64,000 nucleotides of DNA from Anarhynchus alexandrinus (taxonomy: Eukaryota; Chordata; Aves; Charadriiformes; Charadriidae), in contig VUYV01000231.1 in the NCBI GenBank assembly GCA_008711295.1, positions 39,491-103,490 of the forward strand. The letters are read 5' to 3'. Below the pieces are notes generated by a model. That model ran no database searches. It saw nothing but the letters and a program-made list of their open reading frames with translations, and was not told the origin of the DNA. The position numbers and the translations under genes are program-made. Numbering within the stretch: position 1 is the stretch's first letter; every line of letters begins with the position of its first letter. Positions 24,690-36,247 of the stretch are shown here, in pieces.

Positions 24690-25110
24690 GGAACGTGTAT
24701 CAGATCATTCCCTCTCTATCTCCAACACGGAGCAAGGAGGAGGCGGGGAGACCTCAGGAAAATTATTCTTTGAATCCCTAGAGCCAGAAGCCGTCTGACA
24801 TCATCGCTGATGGCTCAGATATTTTAAGGGAATTCAGCTCAATCGGGGATCGATGCATGCAAAAGGTCGTCATTGACAGCCTATATTTTTTGATCCTCAC
24901 ACCTCTCCTTCTTACCTGCGTGTCTATGGGTCACAGCCTGCCCTGTGCCTGAAGGGCGACCTGTGCGGTTCGTGTGCTGCCTCCTGGCAGTGCAGCAGCC
25001 CCCGAGCCACGGGACCCGTGCTGAGGCCAGCTGCGTCGCAGTAATGGGAGCGTTAAGTGGCTGGAGCTCTTCTGGATTTACGTGATGTAACTGGAGTCGC
25101 ACTTTAGCCC
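24690..25110. other. Moderately GC-rich block, possible regulatory element
   Basis: About 24,700-24,870 has TGACATCATCGCTGATGG, ATCGATGCATGCAAA and similar motif-rich sequence. The next 200 bases are GC-richer with scattered CpGs. No exon is recognisable. It may be an enhancer or an island remnant. Confidence 0.25.
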
Positions 25111-25515
25111 TCAGCGTCGTGTGCTGGCTGCATTTGATGTCATGAATGCAAGCTATTTTTCATGCTTTGATAATAAAAGTAGTGCCTGGCTTCAAAGGAA
25201 ATCTGGCTCGGAACATCCTGTAGCATCTCAGAGACAAATGTGTTATCAATATAGACACCTTTTCCTAATGATTGATCTAAGGCATAGTAGTCCTTTCAAA
25301 ACAAAAAGCATGAGTGCACTGTGAATTAAAATCTGACATCTTTCCATGCACACCAGAAATAAGGGAAAAAGGTTCATGGGAATGTCATGGATTATGGATG
25401 GATCCCATCCAGGTGAAATTCCTTCTGGTTATTTTAAATGTAACAAGAACTGACATTAGTAACATTTTTTTTACCCTGAAGGTGAAACACTTTTCAGACT
25501 GTAGCTTAAAACCAG

Positions 25516-25620
25516 CTCTCAGTTACACAAGTGTAAATCTGTGCCAAATAACTCCGGTGAGGCCAGTGGAGTTATTGGGGATTTACACGGGTGTAATTCT
25601 GAGCAGAGTTTGACCCTTTG
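25516..25620 (+). repeat. Ancient amniote palindromic repeat (long imperfect hairpin)
   Basis: The left half (about 25,516-25,555) contains ACACAAGTGTAAATC and AATAACTCC. The right half (about 25,568-25,606) contains GGAGTTATT and GATTTACACGGGTGTAA. The two halves pair over roughly 38 bases with few mismatches around a 12-base loop, followed by GAGCAGAGTTTGACCC. This is the well-known amniote repeat type in which GTGTAAATC/ACTCC arms surround an AGTCAATGGAGT-like centre. It is common in birds, turtles and crocodilians. I am not certain of its catalogue name. Confidence 0.65.
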
Positions 25621-26347
25621 TGGATATAGATATGCACTCAATTTATTACACTATTACACCGCAAGCAGGTGTGCAGGGACATCCACTGGGGAAGGAAAAA
25701 TATAAGTCCCAGCTACAGGTCACTTCATATCCCTTTCCTCAGGCTTGCTGTATTTCCAAATCAAAACTCACAGGCAGAACAAATCAACTTGAACTACTGG
25801 GCAATAACCACTCAAGGCCATTTCAGCTTCGGCTCTGTGCAAGGCAAAAGGAGGTGGCTTTTCTCTTTGCACCTTCTTTTGCACTTTCTCCCCTTCCCCA
25901 GCTGCAATCTTGCCTTGATCAGGTAAGAACTGGGTAGTTCTTTTTATGCTGGGCTGTCGTGGCATCTTGCTATATATATGTGTAAGTGACTGGTTATAAC
26001 TGCAGATGCATACACAGGGCGGGGGTGTTGAGCTCGTGATGGTACCTTTGATAATCTAAAACCATTTGTATACATGTAACTATCTGGATGGGTCCCGGCT
26101 GAGAGAGATACGTACAGAGCCAGAGCTGTAGAGCAGGTTTATTGCTTATCATTCCATACTGATTCTTGCTTGTGTGCTGCCACAGAGGCTCCATAACAGT
26201 ATTTCTAGGAGCAACTGCTTTAAGTGGAATGATGGGGTGAATTGTAGGAAAATAACATATGGACACCTAAACTGGAGTTTGACCAGCATGCCTGGGTTAA
26301 AATCCCTGGGACCAAAATGTATGTAAAAAAGGGTCAGCAAATCTTTA
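25621..26347. other. Non-coding stretch
   Basis: No gene is supported. It contains a short TA run near 25,970-25,980 and otherwise single-copy sequence running up to the CR1 fragment. Confidence 0.45.
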
Positions 26348-26720
26348 ATGAGTGTAAGTGATCTTATTGCGGCCCTCCAGTACCTAAAGGGGGCCTACAG
26401 GAGAGCTGGGGAAGGACTTTTTACTAGGACATGTAGTGATAGGAGGAGGGGGAATGGCTTCAAACTGGAAGAGGGCAGGTTTAGATTGAACATTAGGAAG
26501 AAGTTTTTCACTTTAAGGGTGGTAAAGCACTGGAACAGGTTGCCCAGAGAGGTTGTTGAGGCCCCAACCCTGGAGGTGTTCAAGGCCAGGCTGGACGTTG
26601 CCTTGGGCAGCCTTGTCTAGTGGGAGGTGTCCCTGCCTATGGCAGGGGGGTTGGAACTCGATGATCTTCAAGGTCCTTTCCAACCTAAACCATTCTACGA
26701 TTCTATGATTCTATGATTTT
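26348..26720 (+). mobile_element. CR1 LINE 3' fragment with ORF2 C-terminal remnant
   Basis: This is a 5'-truncated CR1 retrotransposon. An open frame at 26,348-26,620 encodes the C-terminal end of CR1 ORF2 after the reverse transcriptase. Typical residues are the LQYLKGAYRRAGEGLF start, RFRLNIRKKFF, HWNRLPREVVEAP and LEVFKARLD. It ends at the native stop (TAG near 26,618). The 3' UTR follows (GGTTGGAACTCGATGATCTT, then CCTTTCCAACC) and the terminal ATTCTATGATTCTATGAT octamer-type repeat. Severe 5' truncation is normal for CR1. The 3' 185 bases are about 96% identical to the copy at 55.4 kb, so both belong to one relatively young subfamily. Confidence 0.95.
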
Positions 26721-28301
26721 GGTTTTACGTTTCCACTGAAATGATGGCATATCCAGCCCCTCATAACCCCTTTCTTAAACCCTGGGCTTAAATGAAAGCA
26801 ACATATTTTATGTCCTGACTCATCATCATTCACATTTTTGGTCACGCCCCTTCTTTATGGTATAGTTGTCCCTTTGCAGCTCATCCTCTCTGCCTTTCAC
26901 CTCTGCCCACTATGTGTCAGGAAGGCTTTCCTTTCTCACAGTCCCACTGTTTCTAGGCCATTGCCTTGGACAGCCAGTAGGCCTCACCCAAAATGACGCA
27001 AAAAAATACTTGCAAATTTCCCTTTCCATGCCTTGTTTAATCCTGAAGTCTCTGCTTATGTGTCTGAGGCACAACGCTGTCAAACAAATCTGGTGATCTT
27101 TGCTTGGGGTAAATTCCTTCCTTGCCCTCCTACAAGTCTTCAGTCGTCACTCAGACTCTGTTCTTGAGTTTGACACTCTTTGGGGCAGGGATCTAACTTT
27201 TCATAGTGTTAGATACCATCACAGCTCTCAAAATAAAAAATAACGTTTGATGACCTAAAATGTGAATGATGATGATTCCCCAGATCATTGCTGGCTAGAT
27301 GGATGTGCAGATGATGATCACTTTTGAAACTTTGATCCTTGATAGTTGGAAGTGAGCTTTTCTGCTTTCTGGCTTTGAGAGAAGAATGAAATTTACTGCA
27401 CCAGCTTTTGGTCTCTTGGGGCAACTGGTGATGCTTGGCTGATGAGATGCTGGGCAAAGCTGGGAGAGGGCTACATGCATACACTACTGGCTGGAAGCCA
27501 GAATCACAAAATGAATTCAATGGGAATGTCGAAAGACATGAAATTTCCTTCTAAAACAAATTTTAAAAAGTGTTTCTTTATTTTTAATTGTCTTTCAATA
27601 TCTTATTAGCAAGTTTTTAGATTAAGAATCCCCTTTTAGGTATTAAAAATCAGTAAAAAAATTGAAAATTTTTACATCTGTACAGGACTGGCTTAGCTAT
27701 TTTTTGCCCCATAGATGAAATATCCAATGCCCCCCTCTCCCTGTGTGCACAGAGTGGACTACGCCAACAGTTTTGTCAGGTCATCAAGCTAAAAGAAGTA
27801 CTCTTTTGCCCAGGGCAACAACTGTCTAATTGGCCCACAAATCAGGTCAGTCTTGTACCAGGGTGGTTAAAAATTATCAATCCACTAAACTGAAATCTTC
27901 CCTAAGTAAATTACGGACAATTTGTTAGTGTCAGAAATTCTCCAGATCTGTTGTCTTTAAACCTTTGTAAGAGGAGGGAGATGCTGTAGAAGCCTTCTCA
28001 GAGTCTGGGTTTGAACTAATAGTCTTCTACCAAACGTGCATATTTTCTATAGGTGTGGAGCTAGAGCTGGTTATAAAATAGAAACAGATAATTTAAAGCA
28101 GTAAAGACATTTTCATTATTTTTTTTAAATGGTCAGTTTTGAAAAATATTAACAAAACAGTTCAGGATTTTCACCCAGCTTCCATACAACTTGATAGAGA
28201 TTCACTGTTTACCATTTAGCTTTTCATGTTCAGTTCTCACTCTTTTGTCCTTTTCTGTCCCTTGCATTTTCTCTCTTCTGCTGTTTTTCAAGAGAAGACT
28301 G
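26721..28301. other. Non-coding stretch
   Basis: No gene is supported. It is AT-rich in places (27,540-27,700), with no repeat recognised. Confidence 0.45.
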
Positions 28302-28404
28302 GGGAGAAAAAAGTAACGAAGGAAAGAAAGAATAGAAAAATGAAAGGAAAAAACTAAGAGAAGAAAGGAAAGAAGGAAGGAAAGAAGGAAGAATGGAAGG
28401 TAGG
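28302..28404 (+). repeat. GAAA/GGAA purine-rich simple repeat
   Basis: Imperfect GAAA, GGAA and GAAG units run for about 100 bases on the plus strand. The open frames on the minus strand (Ser/Leu/Phe-rich) are artefacts of this repeat. A pyrimidine run follows at 28,462-28,488. Confidence 0.85.
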
Positions 28405-28461
28405 TAAAAACCAACCTTTTGAGACACATTTGTGAAAACTCTATTTGAAAAGTCTTGCTGC

Positions 28462-28488
28462 TTTTTTTTTTTTTCTTTTTTCTTTTCA
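28462..28488 (+). repeat. Poly-T / CT tract
   Basis: This T-run with scattered C lies shortly after the purine-rich repeat. Together the two could fold as a purine/pyrimidine mirror-type structure. Confidence 0.7.
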
Positions 28489-29344
28489 TTGTGGTGTTCT
28501 AGGGAAGGGGGCTGAGTTTCTTCCCTGGGAGCAGACAACAGATTGGAGGTGCTGCTTTCACACGACCAGTCCCAGTTGAGGGCAGCTGAGCTGTCACAAC
28601 CGCAAACACATGAGCAGAGTGACTTGGGAAGTGCTATGGACAACCAGGAACTGGGCAGGGAATTTTAATGACTGCTGGCAGGAGGTAGCTGGTATGAAAA
28701 AAAAACATCTAAGGTTAGAAACCAAGAGGTGTTAGGGTGTTTCATAAAAATTCTGCTGCCCATGCAGAGAGAGGATGGACTCCTGCCTGTTTTAGGCCAA
28801 AGCATCATATGATACTGATGGTTCAGGTATGTGCATAGTTTTTTCTAGTCTAGATGAAGGACCTTGCAAAACCTATCGCATGTCAAAGGTTACAGTTGGT
28901 TTACTTCGGAAAACAAACTCCTCGCTACAAACATCTGTCCCATGCAGGGCTGCCAAAGGCAGTTTAGGTTTTTTTTTTGGGATTCATTGGAAGAGCAACA
29001 AAATGCAAAGATGCTGAAGCCAGGGCACAGCATCAGACAAGCAAAACTGTTGGGCCCCTCCACAGGCAAGTGAAAGCCAAGATCTTAAGGTAGAAGGAGG
29101 TGTGCCTTCGGAGACAGAGTGTGAAGGTTGGAAGTGTGCTCTGCTGCTGTGGCTCACTGACAGTTCCCTCAGTGCAACATCTCTCAGGAAGCTCATTGGA
29201 AAGTGGCTTGCCAGCCCTCAGCTGCTTCATCCCAACACCTTCACCCTGTGGCCGACGTGGAGTTGAAGCTAACACATCGATGGCACGCATTAACTAATAC
29301 TCCCTTCTGACTTCATGTGTTTGGTTTACAGGTTTCACTACAGA

Positions 29345-29465
29345 TTTTATTAGCCTGTGATTCAAATCCCAGCCCTGCCACAGTTGCCAGGTTGTCCAGA
29401 TGCTTACAAATGATAATAAATTAGAAATACTTAATGCTAAAGCTATTTAGTATCATGTGAGGATA
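29345..29465 (+). mobile_element. MIR-like SINE remnant
   Basis: GCCTGTGATTCAAATCCCAG followed by CCCTGCCAC (29,353-29,381) closely matches the B-box region of MIR-type SINEs (GCCTGGGTTCGAATCCCGG, CTCTGCCAC). ATGATAATAA and ATGTGAGGAT follow in the order of the MIR 3' part. The A-box half and part of the core appear deleted. It is ancient and inactive. Confidence 0.6.
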
Positions 29466-29537
29466 GAGACCTCCAAGCTGGAACACTGTGCCATGTGTGC
29501 TTTTACCTGGAGCTTGTTGTGGATTGTTTGCCTAAAC

Positions 29538-29706
29538 TTTTATTTTATTTTATTTTATTGTATTTTATTGTATTTTATTGTATTTTATTTTATTTTATTT
29601 TATTTTTAATTTTTAAAAATTGTTTTGTTTTGTTTTATTTTGTTTCATTTTGTTTTATTTTCTATATTTTATTTTATTTTATTTATTTTATCTTACTTTA
29701 TTTTAA
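29538..29706 (+). repeat. (TTTTA)n pentanucleotide microsatellite
   Basis: About 170 bases of TTTTA units, with TTTTG and TTGTA variants, are interrupted by an ATTTTTAAAAATTG centre. The Phe/Tyr/Leu-rich open frames here come from the repeat. It is likely length-polymorphic. Confidence 0.9.
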
Positions 29707-32700
29707 ATGGTCTTAAAGGTTGGAGAGAGACTCAGAACCTGGAGCATTTCCCTTCAGTTCTGCTTGGAACACTTCATGCTTCTAAGTATAAACATCAGAG
29801 GGACTGCGAGACCCATTGTGTATAGCAGGATATTGGGGCTGACCGCAGCAGGCTTCAGAAAGTGAGGTGGATTCATTTTGTGGGTCTGACAGAGCTCTGC
29901 TGCAGCCATGCCTAGATGCAGTGTATCAAGTCACCGCGTATATAGGAGCAATTTTTAAGACTTCCGTTAAATACGAGACAAACCCGGCACCAGCAGTGTT
30001 CACTCATGGGTATGGCACTGCTTGGTACAGCTAAAGCTGCCTAAAAAGCTCTGCAGATTTCTCTTGAAAAATATTTTTGTAAAGTTTTGTATTCAGAAGG
30101 GAATCGTTTACACGAGATTCCTCCCCCAGCTATCAGACTTGTACAAATCAGGCTGTTTCATACCCTTTTTTCAGATCCTTGGGCACACAAGAAATACAGA
30201 GAGTGTAAAACTGGGCCTGTGTTGCAAAGGAGTTTTATCAACATATAGAACAGACAGACCCCACCCTCCATCTTCCCCATCCCCCCATTATAGGGTTTTA
30301 AAGCTCTGCAAGGCAGGGAAGGGGTTAAGGCACCAGCAGCTGGGGAGCAGCTGGTGGGTTTGGAGGAAGAGCACAGAAATGGGACTTAAAACAAGGCTGC
30401 TAGGGTGCATCTGAGATGTTTGGGGCTGATCCATCAGAGTGCAGCCGGCACTGACTGCGGGCCAGTCCTGGATGGAGTGAAAGTGCTACTTAGTGGGGCT
30501 GAGGTGGGAAATGGTGCCCAGGAGCGTAGCTGCAGGGTCTTTGTCACCACAGGTAAAACAGCGAGTCAGAGGGAGCAGATGGCAGGGTGAAGGTGGCAAA
30601 GCTGATCCTTGTTATTATGCAACACCAGTGCCTGATTTTTAGGCTTGAGAAAAAGTGCTATTACACCTATTAGTGTTGATACCATTTCAGTGCTGATGTA
30701 TAAGACTTCTGGGATTTGGACAAAACAGTTTGAACTTTGTATTCTTGCATCCTTGTGCGTTCCCTGATCTCTTGGGAAGGACCTGTCTGTTTCCAAGGCA
30801 TTAATTTCAAAATTTATGTGGCTCTGTCACCACCAGCAGTGGCTCTTAAACTCTTTTTTTTTATGACAGTGATAGTCTGAGCTGCTGTCAGGCTGGTGAT
30901 CCTGTTGAGGTTTGCAGCCCCTTGTCCGCAAACCTGTTGTCAGGCTCAGGACAGAGGCAATCTCTTAGCCCCTCAAAGCCCATTAGAAGCCACTTAGCAA
31001 ACTAGATATCCTATAAGTCCTCCGGCTAGCTGCAATTTGAGGTTTCGTGGTTGCAGTTCCCTAGCGGTGTTTGGCTACCTAAAACGTGTGTGAAGTGACA
31101 CAAACTCCAGGACTATTTCTTGCGAGAGATGAATCTTTCGTTCTTGGGCAGGTTAGTCAGGCTGGAGGGTTTTCTTCAGGTTACTTATTTCTACCTTCCC
31201 CCCACCGCAATGGGCTCCACTCCGTGTCTGGTAAATAGGTAGTGTGAGGCCACTCGTCTTGAGAGCTACTTTTCCATCTTGAAAGCTGACTACTAAGCAT
31301 TTTGGCAACTTAGTCCCTGCTTCGGGGAGCTTCCGGACAAATCTGGTTGCAGTGTCCATCCACGTATGCAGAAACTTAGGGTTCAGCCAAAGTCTCTGCT
31401 CTTTACTGCTGCTCTATCTTTTCTGGGGCACCTGAGGTGTCTCCAGTGTAAGCACATAAATGTGCACAAAGTGGTACACGGTGTGGAAAACACAAGGGTC
31501 TGCAAAGAAATGGCTTCTGTAGTCTACTTACAAGTTAGAAAACAGCCGAGCCTCCAATTCCAGTAAAATGCTCACTGATGTTTCTGTTTTTATTATATAC
31601 ATATATATTTTCCAGAAACAGAGATCCCCCTGAAGCTTTAAAAGAAGCTCTGTCCATTTGTTATTTCAAGTCATCAGGCAAGTACGTTTTCTAGTGAAAA
31701 GGTTCACGGGGTCCGGTCTGGTAAACCCCAGTCTGTTTGGAAATGGACAGGTGAGAAAAGCCACGTGTAGCACTGCCCCGGACCATGGTGTTCTTCATGG
31801 ATAATGTAGAGCGTTACCTCTGGGACTTCTCACAACATTGAGTGCTGTAAGGATTGCACTGTTTGGCCATAAATGGCTGGCGTTGTGCATTTAAAAACTG
31901 CAGAGCCTCCATTCGAGCTTCCTTAATAAAATGTTTGAATTTCGTTAAACAGAGAATGCTTTCCGAGGAATGCAAAGTGCAGAGGATCTCTTCCAGCCAG
32001 GCTGGAGGGCTGTGCTGCGATGGGGCTGGCGGTGCAGGAGACCAGGTGCAAGGACTCGGGGCTCATAAACAACCTTCACCTTTGGACTCCAGGCACATCT
32101 CCTCAGGAGCAGCAAGTATGGAGTCCAGGCTTCAGCCTCGCCGTGTGCTGGGGATTTGAACGTGGAGACTGAAGCTGGAATTAAATGCTATGCCAAACAC
32201 CTCTCCAGTATGTAGCAGTAGGAAAATGTTGCTTGTATCATTATGAAGTGTGTGTACACTTTCTAAAGTGTTTGGTTGAGAAAGAAACCAGAAGACACCA
32301 AACACATGTTTATATAAAGCCTTTCCCTGAGTTAAGAGATGTCAGATTTAAATTGTCATTGTTTATACTCCTAAACACGAGAGGAAATAGCCTTTGGTTT
32401 AAATTTTCAGCAGGCCAAGTTATATAGCCTGTCCTGAGGGGCTCTTGCAGCTCCAGAGGAGGAGCAGCTCTCAGGCGGATGGACTTTTGGGGGGGCATCA
32501 GCTGGGCAAGCTGTGCTGCTTTGGAGTAGAGCTTGATGTCATCGTGCCACAGCTCCTGTGGGCACCGTAAATGCAGAGTAGGCAGCGGTCTGTGCGTTGG
32601 TGCCTTCTCCTCCTGCACAGTCCCTCCTGCGCAGTCCTTCCTGCCCAGAGACACACGCGGGCAGCAGGCAGCTGCCGGTGGTTCCTCTGCGTGCCCCAGG

Positions 32701-34820
32701 ACAGTGGCCGGGCAGGCTACTGCCCTGGCATCGGGCACGGGGCTGAGCCCCCCTCACGCTGCCCCGGGCTGTGGGCTCACCCCGGGGCAGGGAACGCCAA
32801 CCAAACCAACGCGTTGGCGTACAGATGATTACAGTTAAAGAAAATAAAAGTAGTTAACCTAAACTCCATAAAGTTGCCCACATTCCACTTCGAAAATATT
32901 CAAGACCCAAATTCACTGCAGAAGTGCACTTAACCTCTCGAATCCGTATGGGGAGGAAGCAGTAGGTACTTAAGATTGCCCTGCTGAAGGTACGGTTTCC
33001 AGGGCCAGACAGGATTATGTAGTTTATGTCTGACACCTCCTTGCAGCCCTGTTTACTCTGATTCTGATTTAAGCTGTATTAAAGGCAAAACCAGACTGTC
33101 AGTGAACATGCAGTGCTTGTCATACAATCTGGCTCTATTTCTTTTGCAGTCCAGCACAGGAAATAATGAATACTTCTGAGGTAATGTTTTGTTTTGTTTT
33201 CAGGATTATTGTTAAAATATAACACATTTTATTGATCTGATTTTTGTGTATGAACATTTTTATTAGACCTGGTTATGAAGATTTTCATGTTTTGTTCTCT
33301 GCCCTGTGTTCTCCAACTCCTCTTTAAGACAAGGTGATACCCCAGCCTGTTCATCTGCTCATCTGCAAGGCCACCTGCAATAACTTCCGAAATTTTTTAC
33401 CTCTCTAGACAGAGCAGACACGCTCTCGGACGTGAGCTCTTAAACCTCTGAAAACTCATAGATGTGCAAAGGAGGAAAAATAGTTCAGGGAATAAAATCT
33501 GTAGGGCGTGTTCAAACACTTAGTCTTGTTCAGTGTTCCAGCTCCCCAAACCTGCACCTGTATGGGCTGCTCAGCCACACGCGCCTCGTTTGGAACCCGC
33601 CATATGCTCAGGTATTAACGAGGGGAAGGAGGAGGGAGCTGATGGCACCGCAGCGTGGCATGAAGCCCTCGAAGGGAAGACAGAAAGGTGGTGAAGGTGA
33701 AGCCAAAGAGCTGGAGGTACTGCAGAGCAGTCTTGTTCCATTTTTAGATGAAAAAGGCTGGTGCATTATGGGAGGAAAGGATTATAGGAGCTAAGACAAG
33801 AAAAATTATCAACCCAGAGTTGAAACAGTCACCTTTTTTTTTTTTTTTTAATCTTGGGAGGAAAAATAAAGTGTCAAAATGAAGATTCTGCTCAATGCTG
33901 AACGGTCATTTTTCTGTGAATGTATCAAAACTTAATTAGCTCCTGTAGAAGCTTTGGTATTGATGCAGGGTAATGAGAAAGCATAAGACATAAACCAAGA
34001 ATATTTGTAAAAATGCTATTAAAGATTTCTTTTTTCAAGAAGTGACAGATTAACTAACAAAATAATCCATTTTATTGGACAAATTGGTTAGAAAAGTATG
34101 GTGTCTGGATTACCTCCAACACCAATAATACTATTAACAGCAGCCATGGAATTTATGCCAAATTAAAAGGAGAACAGTCTGAGCTCTGAGTGATAGAAGT
34201 GGCCTTCTGCCAGGAAAGGTAAGTATGAATGCACGAGGAACATTTTCTTCTTGTTTTTATATTTACATTTGGCATTAAGAAGTCACCTAAGGGCTGTTAA
34301 CATCTGAGGTGGTATAAATCTAAACACAGGTAAAGGACAGAACAGATTTTAAAGGCATTTCCCAGCAATTCATCTTGAACACACAGCTACTAAGTATTCT
34401 CACTCTTTGAGCGCAGCACCACAAAATAAATTACCGTTCCACATTTTTATTAGCATTTCATTAGAAATAAAATCCAAAATGTTTGACAAACCATATTTTT
34501 AAAAGTTTCTGAGGGTAGGTTTCAGGCGAGAGGGGGATTTTTGTTTAGTTTGTAAAAGGGCTAGGATTTGAGAGCTCTGAGGCATTCACTTTTTTTTTTT
34601 CAGCACTGAAGATCCTGCTCCCCTCCTTCTCAGCCCTTTTTTTCTTTTCCATGTATACCAGAGATCTCAGTAGGGCTCTTTCTTGAGGAGGGTGCTAGTC
34701 ACCGTGAGGAAAGGAGGTAAAACCCAGCCACGAATAATAAATGTTTGGGAGACAGGTGAGAAATCAGTTTTGCCCAATGGCTGAAACTTTACCAGTGTAC
34801 TACTTAACCACACACATCAG
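29707..34820. other. Non-coding stretch with a GC-rich patch
   Basis: No gene is supported. About 32,540-32,830 is GC-rich with CpGs (CCCTCACGCTGCCCCGGGC, CAACGCGTTGGCG) and open on both strands, but no domain is visible. T-runs occur at 33,834-33,849 and elsewhere. The rest is ordinary single-copy sequence. Confidence 0.45.
33834..33849 (+). repeat. Poly-T run
   Basis: Sixteen T residues. It could be the reversed tail of an old retroelement, but no element body is recognisable on either side. Confidence 0.7.
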
Positions 34821-34890
34821 ATCTTCAGCTGCCATAAGCTGACTTCTGTGGGGCTACTTTACTTCATGGCAGCTGAGGATGTGGTCCTGT
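34821..34890. repeat. Ancient amniote palindromic repeat (CAGCTG-arm hairpin)
   Basis: ATCTTCAGCTGCCAT (34,821-34,835) and ATGGCAGCTGAGGAT (34,866-34,880) are inverted copies matching at 14 of 15 positions, with a 30-base loop containing TGACTTCTGTGGGGCTACT. This is the texture of amniote repeats with GATCCTCAGCTGG...CCAGCTGAGGATCTGGCCC arms and a TGACTTCAATGGGGCTAC-like centre. It ends in GATGTGGTCCTGT. Confidence 0.6.
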
Positions 34891-35805
34891 ATGTCTGATT
34901 TAGTGGTGTCTCTAGTCCAGTCTGAGAGCAAATTACGGAGTGTATTGAAAGGCAGCTTTCCAGAGGTTAGCTGGACCAGTCCAACAGGAGAGGCCCAGAC
35001 TCCCTCTGATCTCACCTCTTCAAACTAAAGACTGTGAAAATAGTCGTGGATGTGGGAAATGATTACATCGTGGTGCATGTATATACTTCTAAACCCCAAT
35101 AGCCTCTGCTTGTCATTTCACTATAAATGTTTTCTGGAGTGACCGTTCTTGTATGGAGATTTCTGAATCCAGTTCGTGTTCTGGCATTGAGGGCCTTTTT
35201 TTCTTTCCAGAGATAGTATTTTTGTTCCCCACTTTTTACTTTCATTGGACTGGATGTAAAAGAAAACTTTAGGAGATGCTCATTTCAGGGAGAAACTGCA
35301 CTAAATATGGGTCTTCAAAGAAGTGTGCTAAGTGTCTGTCAAGCCATCCACATACTCGTCCTGTCTTCCCAAAAAGACTTTTTAAATTAGTTTTTTTAAT
35401 GAATATTTTTTTTTCTGATCCGTATAAATTTCATTCTGAAACTCCCTTATACATGTAGAAATAGTAGAAATTTGTGAACAAGGATAAAGAAGATTGGTTC
35501 TGATGAACTAAGAAATCTTAGAATATGCTGCTTTAAAACTTTGGTCCTGGGCACACTTTAAAAATACTGGCGCAAATCCTGCCACGTTGTGGCTGTATGT
35601 CTTGGCATTGGCAAGACCCCTAAGCTCCCTGTAGCTCTGCAGAGCGCTGGTGACATTTGAGGGTTAAGGCAAATATTGATGCACGAGGGTAGCTCTGGGG
35701 TTCTGTAGAGATCTCTTGCCTGGCCACGAAGAAGTGGGTATTTCCATCTCCGCAGAGAGGACACTTGTGCCCACATTAGGAGACTCAGCCCACAGCTGGG
35801 AAAGA
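34891..35805. other. Non-coding stretch
   Basis: No gene is supported. A 24-base string at 35,651-35,674 recurs with two differences at 37,624-37,647. Confidence 0.45.
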
Positions 35806-36247
35806 ATAATGGAATCACGGAATTTTCAGAGTTGGAAGGGACCTCTAGAGATCATCTAGTCCAACTCCCCTGCCAAAGCAGGATTGCCCAGAGCACATTA
35901 CGCAGGACTGCATCCAGGCGGGTCTTGAAAATCTCCAGAGAAGGGGACTCCACAACCTCCCTGGGCAGCCCATTCCAGTGCTCTGTCACACTAACTGTAA
36001 AGAAGTTTTTCCGTATATTTGAACGGAACCTCCTATGTTCCAACTTGTGCCCATTGCCCCTCATCCTGTCATTGGGAACCACTGAAAAGAGTCTGGCTCC
36101 ATCCTCCTTCAACCCACCCTTTAAATACTTGTACGCAATAATAAGGTCTCCCCTCAGCCTTCTCTTCTTCAGGCTAAAGAGTCCCAGCTCTCTCAGCCTT
36201 TCCTCATAAGGGAGATGCTCCAATCCCTCAATCATCTTAGTTGCCCT
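35806..36247 (-). mobile_element. CR1 LINE 3' fragment (minus strand), older subfamily
   Basis: Read on the minus strand this is about 440 bases of CR1. An uninterrupted open frame (36,235-35,852, 127 codons) encodes the ORF2 C-terminal region. Typical residues are [38 protein letters not shown] and [20 protein letters not shown]. It ends with the GATCTCTAGAGGTCCC and CCATTATT-type 3' end. The wording differs from the plus-strand CR1s at 26.35 and 55.4 kb, showing another subfamily. The 5' end is truncated and there is no perfect octamer tail. The intact frame is inherited coding sequence and not evidence of function. Confidence 0.95.

Noticed and set aside
28202..28643. Minus-strand open frames of 95-137 codons
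   Set aside because: They are translations of the GAAA/GGAA simple repeat (Ser/Leu/Phe runs).
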